A stretch of DNA of 64,000 nt from Lingula anatina (GCF_001039355.2 NW_019775969.1:724959-788958); one strand, 5' to 3'. Counted from the stretch's first letter, positions 24,401-37,800 are shown. Made by a program: numbers and translations. The notes: generated by a model from the sequence alone, not told the origin.

Positions 24401-27207
24401 ATAATCTGTATGAGACTAGAATACACATATACATGTACCTTGCCTTACTGTTTGATCAGACAAAATGTCAAAGGTACTGTACTGCACTCCATGTTGATTT
24501 AAAATGTCCACTATCTGTCTGCTGAAGCCTATAATATAAACAGCAACCATAAGACAGCATGTGCATTAAAAATAACCCTGTAAAAAGTGTCTGTTGAAAA
24601 ATTGATTGGTAAATTGAAATTCTAGCAATAGCTTAGTCTGAGCAAAACTTGAAATTTATCCAGCCAATCACCTGATATTCCACACATAAGACAAAAGTTA
24701 ACTTGAAGTAACTGACAATCAATAGTTATCATGAGTCATAAGACAAAATTATAATATACAGTTCAAGTAGCAGATCATAAGCAACAGAACCCACCACATC
24801 TTGGCTCTTGTGGATTGCCCTTCATAAACAACATCACTGGAGCCGCATTGATCAACTTCCGTAGCCGAACTGTTATGTCCTACAATGAGAGTTCACTAAT
24901 CATCAATAAAATGTCTATCAATGTTATCATATGCAAGCCCTTCATCTCTTCATAAAAAAGAATGTGAGCAACCATATTTATAACACCAAAGCCTTTAAAA
25001 GAGTGAAACAAAAACGTTAAAGTCATGCTAATGAGCAACCATCAAACAAGAATACTACATTCATAATAATTCAGAGTTACCAAAATTTTGATTAAAACCA
25101 CCTTCTCATGAAATAAAATTATGATCACCCTGTCCTTCTACCACATAAGCCCAGATACAAAACTGACTACATATGTGGCAGCTGTTACCTCTTCTGGAGC
25201 AGGTAATGCTGTAGCTGCGACTGAAGCATGGTGCTCTACTTTTTTGGTCAATTCTGGAGCATTGGCACCATTGAGTCGGTCTACTTCTTTCTTGCCCTAC
25301 ACAATAAGAGTTTACATAATAACCACCCACTAATTTAAAAGCATTTCTTATTGAGTATACATAAGATTTAATAAACACATGCATAATAAACTGAAATGTT
25401 CAGCAGTATATCTGACTATCACTAAGCTATTTTGTATGTTGCTATTTATGTAAACCTTAAAAATACCACTGTTTAAAGAACATATAAAAAAGTTTAATTA
25501 ACTTTGAATCAAACAAATTGGCACATAGCGACTCTGGTAAGAAAAAGGACAAGTGGTGAAGAGATGAAATACTTAAAAAATGCTAAAACATAAACATACT
25601 CTTAAAAAAACAAATACTGGAACAGCTGATATTCCAAACTTCTCAGACACTTCTGGTGCTGATTCTGCCTCCAACTGGAATAATAATTTTCAATATAATT
25701 TCTAAAATTAATTTGAAAAAAAAAAATTAAATAAAAACTTTGTATAATGTAGATTGAAATGCAAGTTTCATTTATTAAGATAGATTTACAGGGTTTCTAT
25801 TAGCTTTTCATACAGTCAAAAATTGAAACCATGAAGTCATTTCTAAGCCATAGACATTAGTGTAATTGCACTTACTTCAATTACATTTCATTTACAAGTT
25901 CTATTTACCTTTACAAATCTGACATTTATAAACCTGGTATCCTTTGTTAATTCATCCAGGACATCATTCATCTGTTTGCACTGTGGGGCCCAGTCAGCAC
26001 TAAAGTGAACCACAACCAGACTGCTGAAATGACATAAACACATTGTTTACCGACTTCAACTACATGTACATATGCATTATTGAATAGATCTTACATTAGT
26101 ACAGTGCAATGCAATTATCCTGTTTGAGTTTTTACAACCATAAACGTGTTTTATTTCACTGTAATGGAAACTATGTTTTCATTAATCATGACAAAATGCA
26201 ATACAAAATGCAAATCAAAATGCAAATGAATGCTAAATGCACAACTTCATCCATGTTTATTATTTAGCTTTTGGGTAAGTACATAAGATGTCATTAAATT
26301 GCAAATTTTAGAAGATTAACTGGCAAGGTTATATTCAGGAATTGACAGACTTGCAACTAAATTTCTTCCGCAAGTATCAACCTTTCTTTACGTGAGGACG
26401 GCGATAATTTCTCTACCAGTATGTCCTTGCACTGTTACTCCACCACATCATTATTCCCCCTAACAACATTATTACATTACTTGGCATCCTTCCCCTCCCC
26501 TAATAAGAAATCTTATAACTTTCAAGTCCTGATATTAACAAATAACTTTTAATTCATGTTTTACGTATTGCATTTTAAGGAGTATTTGCATTTGTGAAGA
26601 GTAACACTGTATGGGGAGTAGTGGTGTGGGGGGAGTACTACATGTAGTAAATGGGGCCGTGGCAATAGTCCAAAGGTTCAGTAGTCTGAAGGTTCATTGG
26701 TCCAAATGTTAACTAAAAAACCTTCAGCCCAACGAACCCTTGATTGAAAACCAGTGAAACGGTTACAATTTCAGACCAATGAACCTTTATACTCAAGGAA
26801 AAAATATATGCGTTCACCTCTATTATTTGTAATTTTCTTTACATAACGAATTGCCCTTTTTTTATCAAAATATGGCCTGATTCTCAAAACACAATACTAA
26901 GAAGCTGCTACATAAATTTTCATATTGGTAAAAACTGTTGTACAGCGGAAGTTTATGCTTGCTCAGCAGTTATGTAGTACAAATATGCGTGACACTGACG
27001 GGGGGGGGCGCTGGGCAGGTCGCTCTTTTCATTGACGTCAATCTGGATTTTCTACCATAAAAAAACACTTACAGATAATCATAACAACCTGAAAGATAAA
27101 GCAAGCACGTAGCCAAACATTGAGGCATCAGACACTTACTTTCCAGTCGTATCAATGAATTTTTCGAAATCTTCTGAAGACGTGATGTCAACACTGGAGG
27201 CTGCCAT
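21454..27207 (-). CDS. GLRX3: Glutaredoxin-3 (PICOT), ten exons
   Basis: Exons in transcript order: 27207-27140, 26023-25909, 25674-25600, 25296-25189, 24879-24795, 24528-24439, 24076-23932, 23546-23436, 22228-22096 and 21498-21454, with stop TGA at 21456-21454. All junctions keep phase and total 975 bp, giving 324 aa (human protein 335 aa). An N-terminal thioredoxin-like domain carries WAPQC at 34-38. Two monothiol glutaredoxin domains follow, each with CGFS (150-153 and 252-255) and a WPTYPQLY glutathione-site segment. The family binds bridging [2Fe-2S] clusters and works with BolA2 in cytosolic and nuclear iron-sulfur trafficking. The start [11 protein letters not shown] sits in an ATATGGCAG context in a CpG-containing region. 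The gene body is strongly CpG-poor. The 15-codon last exon ([14 protein letters not shown]) was found by phase and family match. Without it the frame would run on into intron sequence after [13 protein letters not shown]. Confidence 0.95.
26651..26790. mobile_element. Diverged MITE-like 'GGTTCATTGGTCCGAA' element in GLRX3 intron 1
   Basis: The left part reads GGGGCCGTGGCAATAGTCC followed by AAGGTTCAGTAGTCTGAAGG and GTTCATTGGTCC. The right part has the complement, GACCAATGAACCTTT. It resembles the better preserved element at 60302-60476 and is probably a decayed copy of the same family. Confidence 0.55.
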
Positions 27208-27285
27208 ATTGGGTGGAAAATAAAAGAAGGATTTGTCTAAAGTAAGGAACGAGCGGTAATTTTTTTTTAACAACTCGCGAAAAAA

Positions 27286-27499
27286 AAAGAATCCAAAAAG
27301 CATTTATATAATTGGTCCACGTGAATAAACTCTGAATACCAATACATGATGAGAACTTTTATTCTTTCAAAAGGAACCCAGATGGCTTTAAAAAAGAATC
27401 CAAAAAGCATTTATATAATTGGTCCACGTGAATAAACTCTGAATACCAATACATGATGAGAACTTTTCTTCTTTCAAAAGGAACCCAGATGGCTTTAAA
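27286..27499. repeat. 107-bp tandem duplication upstream of GLRX3
   Basis: Two direct copies with a period of 107 bases (AATCCAAAAAGCATTTATAT begins at about 27290 and again at 27397). The only difference noticed is TATTC versus TCTTC before TTTCAAAAGG. The near identity suggests a recent duplication. It lies just upstream of the GLRX3 start and could touch its promoter. Confidence 0.9.
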
Positions 27500-28385
27500 A
27501 ATGTATGTGCATTGCAAATGTAATTTTGCACTTGGTTTATGGATAAAATGAAGATAATTATTGTCTACATCACTCATTCCTTGTCTACATCAGAAACAGC
27601 AACATACACTTAAAATGTGCAAGGGTATGGTTGTGTTTGGGGGTAGTAGGTACTGCACATAGGTTCAGCCTTCTGGTACATTTGATTATTGTGATGTATA
27701 CAGACTCAGAGAATACCTGTAGCATTTGCTAACTGCTGTCATTAGGTTTGTTGCATCCACAGCTGGATTGCAAAAAATCAAAATTTCTTTGATTACATAT
27801 CCAATAAATCTATTTATTTTTCCCAATTCAGACCTTAAAACAATAAAACCCCTCAAGCTAAATTAAAAATGGTACAAAGCATTACATTGTAGATCCAAGT
27901 GCTGGGAAAGATCAAGCAATGATTCTTAAGTAGAAAAAACTTTTTCAGGAAAAATCCTAGGGAAGTACGCTGTTTTCAATCCCTTGCATGTGTGTTCTAA
28001 TTGCATATGTGGAATATTAATTTGATTTTTTTGACATTTTTAAACATTACATCAACATGAAAAATAAATTAAAGCATTTATTCTCCCAAGGTGGAATATA
28101 CACTGTATAAATATAAAATCATTTGTAGTGTAAGTTCTTCAATTTTTTTGATGTAAATTAAATTGTATGTGTGGTCACTTTTTAGGTTTCTCTTCACATA
28201 CTGCTGTATTATCTTTAAACATTCAACACCAGGAAGTTTAACAATAAAACCATGAAGAAAATTATTGGACTTTGTCCATGATGAGACTTAAATGTATTTT
28301 ACTGCATTATCTTCTCTCAAATTGCCCCCCAAAATCTACATAATACCTTTATATAATAATATAAAAAACTCTCATTTTACTTTTC
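27500..28385. other. Intergenic, no gene seen
   Basis: AT-rich and CpG-poor, between the GLRX3 promoter side and the TIR gene's 3' side. It could carry the 3' untranslated sequence of the minus-strand TIR gene, but no poly(A) signal was assigned. Confidence 0.4.
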
Positions 28386-28733
28386 AAATAATCACAAACT
28401 GAATTACAGGTGAGACCTCCACTAAACTGTTTGACTGTCCAATATTTTAATTCTATCAAACATGGCCTTTAATCTTTTCCAAAAATAGCTTGATTTGTTT
28501 TCTTTATATGTCACATATAGAACTGAAAGATGATGCTGCATCATTTTTCTTAATATTAATATAAATTGGGATTACGCAGCTCTTTCATTCTTGATCATCT
28601 AGAGATGTCAGAACTTGTATGCACTTTGTGTCCATACTACACTGTAGTAAAATCTTGTACGGTCTTGGGACAGAAAAAGAAAAATTAATCAATCAAAAAT
28701 TACAAATTGTTGTCAATGGTTTTTCTTTTTTAA
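28386..28733 (-). pseudogene. Broken tandem copy of the TIR gene's 3' half
   Basis: This segment aligns over its whole length with 28734 to about 29065, the 3' half of the adjacent TIR gene. Shared blocks on the plus strand include CTTTAATCTTTTCCAAAAAT, TTTTTCTTAATATTAATATA and CTAGAGATGT. Insertions and deletions, for example around the C-terminal codons and the missing CACAC near the GVAYKES codons, break the frame. The copy lacks the TIR box 1 half, so it is a 5'-truncated tandem duplicate lying directly downstream of the functional copy. Confidence 0.8.
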
Positions 28734-28783
28734 ATAATCAAAAACTGAATTATGGGTTAGACCTTCAGTCTACTTCCTCTTGG

Positions 28784-29260
28784 TCAACTGTTTGACTGTC
28801 CAAGATATTTATCAAACATATCCTTTAATCTTTTCCAAAAATAGCTTGATTTGCTTTCTTTATATGCCACACCACATATAGACCTGAGAGATGAAGGTGC
28901 ATCATTTTTCTTAATATTAATATAAATTGGGATTACACAGCCCTTTCTTTCTTGATCGTCTAGAGATGTCTGCAAACTTGTATGCACTTTGTGTTCATAC
29001 CAGTTACAACGTGTACAGTCTTTGGACAGTAAAAGAAAAATTAACTGACTGTTGTCAATAGCTTCTTCCAAATTCTTAATTTCTGATTTACCACCATCTC
29101 CATCTCGGTTATCATAATAACCCTTCAACTTCCTCCCAGCAATGTCCACCTTTTCAAAATATTCCAACAAATCTTCTGCTACTGATCTGTCATCATGATG
29201 GTGACAAACAAAAAAGTCATATTTATATTTAGGTGCAGAAGTGTGTGCAGCAGCTGACAT
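28784..29260 (-). CDS. Stand-alone TICAM-like TIR-domain protein, single exon
   Basis: A 158-aa protein that is almost entirely one TIR domain (about residues 12-150). Box 1 is YDFFVCHHHDD, followed by EEAIDNSQLIFLLLSKDC (box 2/alphaB region), CVIPIYINIK and a late FWKRLKDMFDKYL helix. The EIKNLEEAIDNS segment and the CVIP strand resemble TICAM-1/TICAM-2 adaptors rather than receptor TIRs. No signal peptide, transmembrane segment or myristoylation start was seen. The likely role is a cytosolic adaptor in innate signalling through TIR-TIR contacts; the partner is unknown. The ATG at 29260 was chosen because it is the first ATG in this open frame; an in-frame stop lies about 50 bases further upstream, although a 5' non-coding exon is possible. 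Where NAD-cleaving TIRs carry a glutamate four residues after the conserved Trp, this protein has WYEHK, so I do not expect catalysis. A broken copy lies directly downstream. Confidence 0.85.
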   Translation of the reverse strand: MSAAAHTSAPKYKYDFFVCHHHDDRSVAEDLLEYFEKVDIAGRKLKGYYDNRDGDGGKSEIKNLEEAIDNSQLIFLLLSKDCTRCNWYEHKVHTSLQTSLDDQERKGCVIPIYINIKKNDAPSSLRSICGVAYKESKSSYFWKRLKDMFDKYLGQSNS

Positions 29261-29269
29261 GCTTCCCAC

Positions 29270-32266
29270 TACCCTGGAGCCTGCATATTCCTGGTAACTT
29301 CACTACCACCCTGTAACATGTAGTAAAAAAATCAAATTAATATTCCACATATGCAATTAGTACATACACATGCAAGAAATTGAAAACAGTGTGAACACTT
29401 CAATTGACTGATGATAAGCATGGTTACATAGGTGATGACAGATTGACCACAAAATAGTGACATCAAGTGTCCTGAGCAATTTTAAGTTTTGTCAAAATAT
29501 CCCCAGGAAGTGGATCCTTGATTAAAGCACCTGTTATGGAATCCCTGCAACCCCAAAGCAATACTTGTCAGATGAGATCGCAGACGGAGTGAATACCTGG
29601 AGGAAATCTATTGCTACTTCTAACTCTTGTTTTTTCCCGAATTGTGCAGGCCGTGGACAGTAAAACAGTGAAACTATAATATAAGATAACAACCGTTGAT
29701 ATGGGCTAGTGATAATGTCTAATGATTGGTTTCTTGCTCCACGAGTCCACTAATATTTCATGTGCAGGTTGGACCGTTTGGACGTTGCCAACTAACGCCA
29801 CACTCTTCAGACCTGTAATTTTAACATCACGTCATCTGAACATATAACAGTAAAATCCCCTGATGGTACACTTGCATATTGTTTCCGCCTATAACAGACT
29901 CGTTGCGAATCAGCCCTGGTGGCTTTGCTGTAGTTTGTACATATAGTTTCGCATATATTTTATATAATCAATCTGAATTGTATGCTACAAAATATATGAA
30001 AGCAAATCAAATTTATTTCATGCAGATATTATTGTAAATTTACTAATATTTGATAATTGTCGTATTCTCTTTCTTAGTATATATTTGTTGAAAAACGAAT
30101 CACATACACTGTAGTCTACTGAAAAGGGGATTCCCCGTGCGAAGGAAAAATCCAAAATCCTGGCGTTATTTACGCGCAAGGAAATCAGTTTCTTGTTAAA
30201 TGAGTGCCATAATCTTCTAGTTGACGAGGGGATCTACTAAAATCACGAAGGTATGTACTATAATTGACGCTTTAAGCTTGTCTGTTACAATGAAGTTAAA
30301 ACATCAACACAGTGGCTTTGAGAACTGAATCATCGTCATATGATTGGGAAATTCCAGACTGACGTTCGATCAAATTTGCCAAAAGACTTCAAAATTACAC
30401 AGGGTGCGGTAGGTATTATTATCATTTTTGTCAAGCTTGTCTCAATCTTAACATGTACCTTGATACTCAGTAGTTCAAAACACACGAAAATTCATCTGGT
30501 TTCCTTAGATTATTTGCACTAGAAAAAATCCCGAAAATCAGCGCTGTATATACATCAAAACAAAATAATACATATACATACTGTCCAAAGTGGTGATGTA
30601 TTCACAACACTATCAGTGACAAAGTGTGTAACATACATGTGATGAGAAATTAGAAAAAAAAGTTCATGAGCCCAAACCAGAGTTATTTTGGTTTGCTGAA
30701 CATCATTTCACAATTATCCATTACAAACATTACAATATCTTTTGTCTTACATGTAGCACATACTACTAGTGTAGTAATGCAGAAATCAAAAAACGTATAT
30801 AAGATTGTTAAAGCATTATTTTTCTTGTTACTACAGTTGAAGTTGATCAGAAGAAAAATTTACATTACATATAAAAGTTGGAAAACCTTTTATCCATGGC
30901 TTAAGGTAGTAATTAACACGGGTAGCTATCTTCTAAACCGCCCAAGATATACCAACATGTTACATATCAATAGAAAGCTTATTTCAACAGCTCTTCATTT
31001 TATATTCTTATTTTATTATGTAATCGTTACGTAATGAGATATAATGCTTAATAGGTGTGCTCAACATGATCTTTACACCTTAAAAACTAGAAGTCCACTA
31101 CAAATGGACATGTGTAGACAGCTTGACTCGTGAGCCCTCATTGGGATCAACAAGAATGCGCCTCAAATTAGCGATATGTGTTAAATTAGCAGAGATATCA
31201 AAATAAACCTGGTTTCTAGTGCAACGAGACCCCCTAGCCTAACTAAAGTACACGTAAGTTGAAAATGGAGCTGATGTTATGAAATCCCAGACACATAATT
31301 TCAGACAAACCTTAGATCTAATGAATGAATGCCAGCTTTTATCGGTTGAGAGTTCTAATTAATTTTGACACTGGTCTAAATCGTTCTCTTGAAGCCATAA
31401 AATGAAGCGGAGAAATCAGCCTTTTAGTGCTCCCCGGAGATTCCAACGTTATATAATCAGTGAGCTGCATTGGCAAGCTGAGAAATTTAGTTATTTATAC
31501 TGGTTCAGCCCTCTACTCACTGCCTATGTAACTGTCACTATGTCTTTCATCCATTTTCAACATTATTATTGAACATTTTCAACCGGAGGCCCCCTCCATG
31601 CATTGACAGCAGCCACCATGTTAGTCTTGACGTCAGCCTTCTTCACCACGTGGCACCTAGGGGGAGTGCCTTTGCCCATATACCTCTCATCTATATGTCT
31701 GCTTTTTAAAGCTTTAATAGATCGTCAAAATTAAGTTCACTGATAAATTCAAAATGAAAAGTATTGTTTGGCAAATGAAAGCGGGACGTAACTCACAGAA
31801 TGTGACAGGCTTAGCAGCAATCTAACACAGGAAATATACAGCTGCACAGTGGAGCTGCCAATCAAACACATATATGGACAAGTGTGACCTACTTTACAAC
31901 TCAGACACGCTACCACAGGGGTAAATCAGCAATTAGGCTAAAATTACGGGTTTATTTGTAAACTTCCATTATTTTAAGATAGGCTGATATGTAGTTGATA
32001 TTTCATCTATCTAATACTGACAAATTCAGAAAAACACCCAAATTTTGACAATTTACTGTTAATTACTAACTTAACAGATATCATTATACAAGAAAAAAAA
32101 AAAAAAAACGGCTGATGGAGGCCGCCTTCTGGGTCTTCTGAAAGACAGTCAGTTTCTGAAGTTAACATTGACAGGCATTTAATTTTTTTCTATTGAAAGA
32201 CAGTCAAAAATTAATTTTGAAGATTTCGTTGACCATCTTCTTATTTTATCTTTGAAGGTCTACATG
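29270..32266. other. Intergenic between two TIR genes, with CpG-richer promoter-like patches
   Basis: No coding exon was identified. CpGs cluster at about 29560-30300 and 31380-31700 and are rare between, which suggests promoter-like stretches for the left (minus) and right (plus) TIR genes respectively. A palindromic TGACGTCA (CRE-type) site lies at 31628-31635. A 122-codon open frame at 30666-31034 is Ile/Lys/Leu-rich and shows no domain. Confidence 0.4.
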
Positions 32267-33164
32267 TACACTGAACAAAAATATAAACAAACGAAACTAA
32301 AATGGTCAGTTGAAATGGATAATATTGAAATATGCCCAGGTTGATGGTTTATTTGTGAGTTGATGGATTTGTATTGATCAAGTATATTGGTCTTGTTTCA
32401 CTTGGCTGCTCCCCGTGACGGTGAGTATACTTAAAGGTTCAGTTTTTTCCACCCATAAGACTAATGGAGCATGACGGAGTGTAGGTCAATCTGCATGACC
32501 AATACACAGGCACTCCTTACAGTCTAGGCAATAAAAGGGTACACCAAAATGTGCATTTCTGTCACTTGTCAACATGCCACAGATGTCTGAAATCATGAGG
32601 GAGCCTGCCATCGGCTTGCTCAATGCTGGCTTGTGGGTAACAGAAGTTCCAGCATGCCTGAATGTGCATCATTCCACTGTCAGTCGTCTGAAAACATGCT
32701 TCAGAGACACTTTTAGCACTAGGAACTGCCTACATGCCCACCGACCATGTGTTACCACACCCGATATGTTGCCCATCCAACACCTGTGGGATGTTCTGGA
32801 TCAGCGTTCCAGCTCCCGAGAATGCTCACCAACTGCGGGTAGCCTAATACTCTAGGAGGAATGGGATAATATCCCTCAGGCTACTATTGACAACTTAATG
32901 ATGCCCATGCGCTGCCGGTATACTGCTCTGTGCAAAGCTAATGGTGGCCATACTTGTTATTAATGTCTGTGAACTCAGGATGTTGACCCCCATGGTGTAG
33001 TTGATGCCCTAACTCTTGGACTATGCATTTAAACTTCCCGTAATGCTCACAAAGTGATGTCTATTTGTTGAGGAAAATATGCTGTTAATGTTGGCTATAT
33101 ACTCTAGTTCCATACATGAAAATAAATCAACATTTCTTCCGTACGTTTATATTTTTGTTCAGTA
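32267..33164 (+). mobile_element. Internally deleted Tc1/mariner-like element
   Basis: Inverted ends CACTGAACAAAAATATAAAC (left) and CTGAACAAAAATATAAACGT (right, complement) are flanked by TA. Inside, 32574-32855 encodes a Tc1-type transposase N-terminus (IMREPAIGLLNAGL and HHSTVSRLKT, a helix-turn-helix like the paired domain). It then joins abruptly to a C-terminal fragment (PIQHLWDVLDQR), with the catalytic core missing. After a frameshift, decayed C-terminal codons continue to about 32960. It is non-autonomous and dead. The TIR sequence is of a type widespread in aquatic animals. Confidence 0.85.
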
Positions 33165-34896
33165 TATATATATCATGAGACTTATGGTCACATTTGACTA
33201 CAAAGATTACTTTATTTTCAATAAATATGCATATTGATAAGTCAAAGCATGTATAGGTAGATAGATAGATACGTGTGAATGCGTGCAGGTGTGTGTGGGG
33301 GGAGGGGGCAGTGGAGGATGGGCCAACAAAGATAATTTGGAAGACTCAAAAATATCCCTGGATCCACACCTGAATAACATGGGTCAAAATAGGTGAATTG
33401 TTTCAAAGTGAACACAGATTATCATAAAAGTATACTCACTCTTTGACTCTCCTTTACTAATATGTTTTTTTAGGTCAAACATTTAAGTGTTTTTTTATAT
33501 TATGACCTGTTTTTATTTTTCTCATTACAATATTTAAATGTTATTTTTTTAAATTTAAATCAGTAGACTTGTAGCAGTAATGGGTACATTGCACAAAGAG
33601 TGAGTGCATTTTTGGGAAACCCTGTATTATATTATATTTGATATGTTAGGTAAATGTTATAAGGACAGTTCTGGACAGTAGCCATCACTTGCTTCTGTGT
33701 TAATCATATTGGCTTTCTTTTAACTAAAAGTTTCAGTATTTTGGTATGCTGAACATGAGACTATTGGCACATGTACAATCATTGCAAAGTGAAATGAAAT
33801 ATTGAACCTCACAAGTGTTCAGCTAGTTAATCAGGGAAGTAAAGGTAATATGTATATTTCAAGCTGCTTTTACTTTCATAAATTGTATGTACATGTAGAT
33901 GAAATTTTTCTACTCTGGGTTTTTACCAAACTCTTCACAATGCAAAAAATAAATAATAATAATACATAATAATAATATATTATTTAAGAAAATAAAAGCA
34001 AAACAGTTTTCCATTTCTCCCTCCATTCACTCCTGTTCTGAGCGCCAGGATAGTTTTTGAAAAACGGCACTAATTCCTGGGTGCCAGAATCGCTTTTGAA
34101 AATGACAAGAATGATAATTCTGGTATTTTGTGTCCCTAGCTAACAGTACCGATCATTATCTAGCACCTTGGACCATACACATAGTGATGGGTTGAAATTA
34201 CATGTTCATCCCATGGGTAGCAGTTACTGACATTTACCTTTTATACAATATGGTAACTGACACAGTGGTCATTGGGAAAAGATAACGTAGGGCCTAGCAA
34301 CAAACAGACAACTTCCTTTCAAAAATGACATAATTTCATAAAATTCGAAACATCTGGAATTTCTGAGCAACTTCCATTTCATAAATTTCGACACCAAAAC
34401 AATAATATCCTTTTTTGAATTAGTTTCTTCTGTATGAAATTCATGGTACATTACCATAATAATACCGTAATCTAATGTAAAGAGAACTGGATTTGCTTTA
34501 GATTGTTTAAAAGAATACTTGAAGTAGATTGAATATATTTCATTTTCATTTTAGTGGTTTGTACATGTACTGTATATAGTCTAATATGATATGTTAAATA
34601 AAATGCTATGGTATTTGTCATCCTTAAGCATTCCTTTATGACCTCCATCAAGTACCTAGGTTATGGTTTTGGTTCTGTTAGTCTGTTAGCAACATTATGC
34701 ATGAAGTACTAGTAGTCGGCCAGTTTTGTAGAAATGTTCAAGATAGATCAGAAATGGGTTAACTTTTTTGGTGATGATCCATTAAGAAATTAGGATTAGT
34801 TAATAACGCAATAAAACAGCTATTGTTTTTTCTTTTTCTTTTATGCTCCAAAGGTGCCTTAACTTTTATAGTCATTTTTTTGTAATTATAGGGAAG
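33165..34896. other. Intergenic or 5' non-coding region of the TIR-RHIM gene
   Basis: AT-rich, with a short (TAGA)n run near 33257-33272 and a G-rich run near 33294-33310. It contains the acceptor TTATAG directly before the first coding exon, so at least one untranslated exon lies to the left. I could not place that exon. Confidence 0.4.
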
Positions 34897-37800
34897 ATGT
34901 CTAGTGTGAGGTGTACCCTTCCCATGCAGGCAGGCATTTGTGATAGTGGAGAGAAGGAGGAAGGTGAGGATAAAAGCAATGGTTTGTGGACAATACCTTT
35001 TTCAGTGATAAAAAATAGAAAATGCACAAGTGTTAAGATCTAAGAAATCTCTTTTCATTTGTTATTACATGTGTGAGTGTGTTTCATTGTAAGTATGCTG
35101 CAAAAAATGTTTGAAGGAATCTGACTGTTTGATACTTTACACATTTTGGTTTTAACCAAATGCCATTGCCTGCCTCTGGTCCCGCCATTGCTGTCAACAT
35201 TGCCATCCTTGTGCATTTTCCATGAAGTGCACTTTCTTTATAAACCCAAAAGGAAAATCAGTTTACTTTTTATTCTGCAACTTGCATGAATGATTCATAG
35301 GACTAATAGACAGTTCCAATTAAAAAACATTTTGATTGGATTGTTTTTCTTGAAGTAATGAAGTTTTTTTTACCAATTTTTTACTTTTTTACATATTAGC
35401 ATTGTACTTGTTACATTTTGTTACTGTTCATAATAAAAGTAGTACAAGGTTAAAATTTGGTGGTGATTTTCTGACCACGCCCTACTTGAACTTGAACTGT
35501 ACTGCAAAACTACTTACAACAAACATACAAAATCAATTCAGCTGATGCCAAAGCCAACTAAATTCATTTGGGAAAATAATTCTCATATTAAATTTGTTGA
35601 GGCCCTGGGTGACATGGAAACAAAACAAAAGGTTGATTACTTTATGTCACAAGCTCTCTCCCCTGAAGAGGCATTACCCTTAGTAAATGAAATATTCACA
35701 ACTGCAGCTGAAAAGGCTCTTAAATCAAGAAAATACACCTTAGTCCACCCTCCAAAAAACAAGAAAAGGGCAATATGGTACAGCAACGACTTAAAATCTC
35801 TGAGGTTCCACTTAAAAAACTTACCAAACTTAGGAGCAAGAAACCCTTTGACAATTCAATCAATGCATCATACTACCAAACATTCAATCGTTATAAGAGA
35901 GGATGTAAGAAAGCAAAAAAATAATATAAAAAAGGCCTACTTCAAAAGTTGCAATCCATGGAAAATGCAAATCCCAAATGTTTCTGGAAAGCGGGTAAAG
36001 ATTTAAATATGGAGTCTACACAAACTGAATTTATTGAACCAAGTGAATTTTATGAGTATTTTTAAAGTCTTTGTGAGGAAACTGAATCAAGTAAACATAA
36101 CTTTGATAAAGATTTCAAGCTTAAAATAGAAAATAAACTAAGGCAAAGTGAAATAAATTCTCCAGACAGAACTGCACTTGACCATGACATTAGTGCTGAT
36201 GAGATCATGAGCAATATCAAAAAATTGAAAAATGGCAAATCAACAGGGGAAGACAAGGTAACCAACAAAAGATAAAATCAGGGAAGGATTATCTTATAGA
36301 TGTAATTGTAAAATTGTTCAATATTATATTCAAAAGTGCTAAGTACCCATCAATATGGAACAAGGCATATATAATCCCTATCCACAAATCTGGTGACAAA
36401 TCAAATGTTAACAACTACAGGGGAATATCTATAACAAGCTGCCTCGGATTGCTGTACAACTCGGTCCTGTTGAACAGAATTCAAGCATCACAACAAGGGG
36501 TACCCTACCTCATCAAACTGGGTTTAAACATGGTCATGGTACTTCAGATAACATCTTTATACTTAAGTCCATTATTACAAAATTTATGAAAGGAAAGAAA
36601 AAATTATACACGTTTCATTGACTTTTCAAAAGGATTCGATAGTGTTTGGAGGAATGGACTACTGTTCAAGCTAAGTACTCTAGGAATAAGAGGACTTATG
36701 TACAAAAACATTAAGAGCATGTATGAAAACTCCCAAGCATGTGTTAAGACAAGTAGTGGTATATCCCTGGCCTTTAATACAAGACTAGGTGTAAAACAAG
36801 GTGACACATTGAGCCCATTTCTTTTTAATATTTTTATTGATGACCTTCTTAGAACAATTGACGGCGAAAGTGCTGCAAGTCCAGATATAAATGGAATACC
36901 AATACAAGGTTTACTCTATGCTGATGACCTCATCCTTATGTCCAAGACCCCCAAGGGGCTAAGGCAAAGTTTGGAAATTGTAGAAAATTTTTGTAACAAG
37001 TGGAGACTGACTGTAAATGTCACCAAAACTAAAATAGTTATTTTCAACTCAAAATCAAAATCTCACAGTGAAAAATTTTTTTTGTATGGAAAACCAATCC
37101 AAGAGGTCAACAAATACATATATGTAGGTCTCCTTCTAAATCGATCAGGAAGCTTTACAGAAACCCAAAGTAATCTCCTCCAACGTGCTGCAAAGGCATT
37201 CTTCAGTCTGTCCAAGTCTCTTCCACTTCAGAGTAATGTTAACACATCCTTAAAAGAGAAATTATTTGATACCCTCATTTCCCCAATCCTTACATATTGC
37301 TCAGAGATATGGGGCTACTGTGTGTCAACGGATAACTGCCGCACAGAAAAGTTACACTTAAAATTTTGCAAACAAATCCTTGGCCTCCATCAAAACGTAT
37401 CAAACTATGGTGTATACACTGAACTTGGCCGCCTTCCCCTGTATACCAAAATACAGTTTGCATCTGTCAAACTATGGTGTAAAATTATTCAAATGTCTGA
37501 TGATACACTAATGAAACAAGCATACATACAAGAGATAAATAGTTACAAGTTACTGACACCTTATGTTCCTCCCGCAATCCACACACTCAGACCAGCTTGT
37601 ATGTCATGGTCTGAGGGGATCCAAAAAATCCTTTTCACATTTGGCCTTGGGGATGTGTGGCTTAGCAAGTCACCTCCAAAAAACTTCACCACAATTTTCA
37701 AACAAAAACAAACTGACCACTTTACCCAAATATGCAATAGCAAACTTCAAGCCAACAGTAAATTGTCTCTCTTCCGTTTACTTAACCAAAAGTGTGAAAG

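Noticed and set aside
30666-31034. 122-codon plus-strand frame between the TIR genes
   Set aside because: Low-complexity Ile/Lys/Leu/Tyr translation with no motif.
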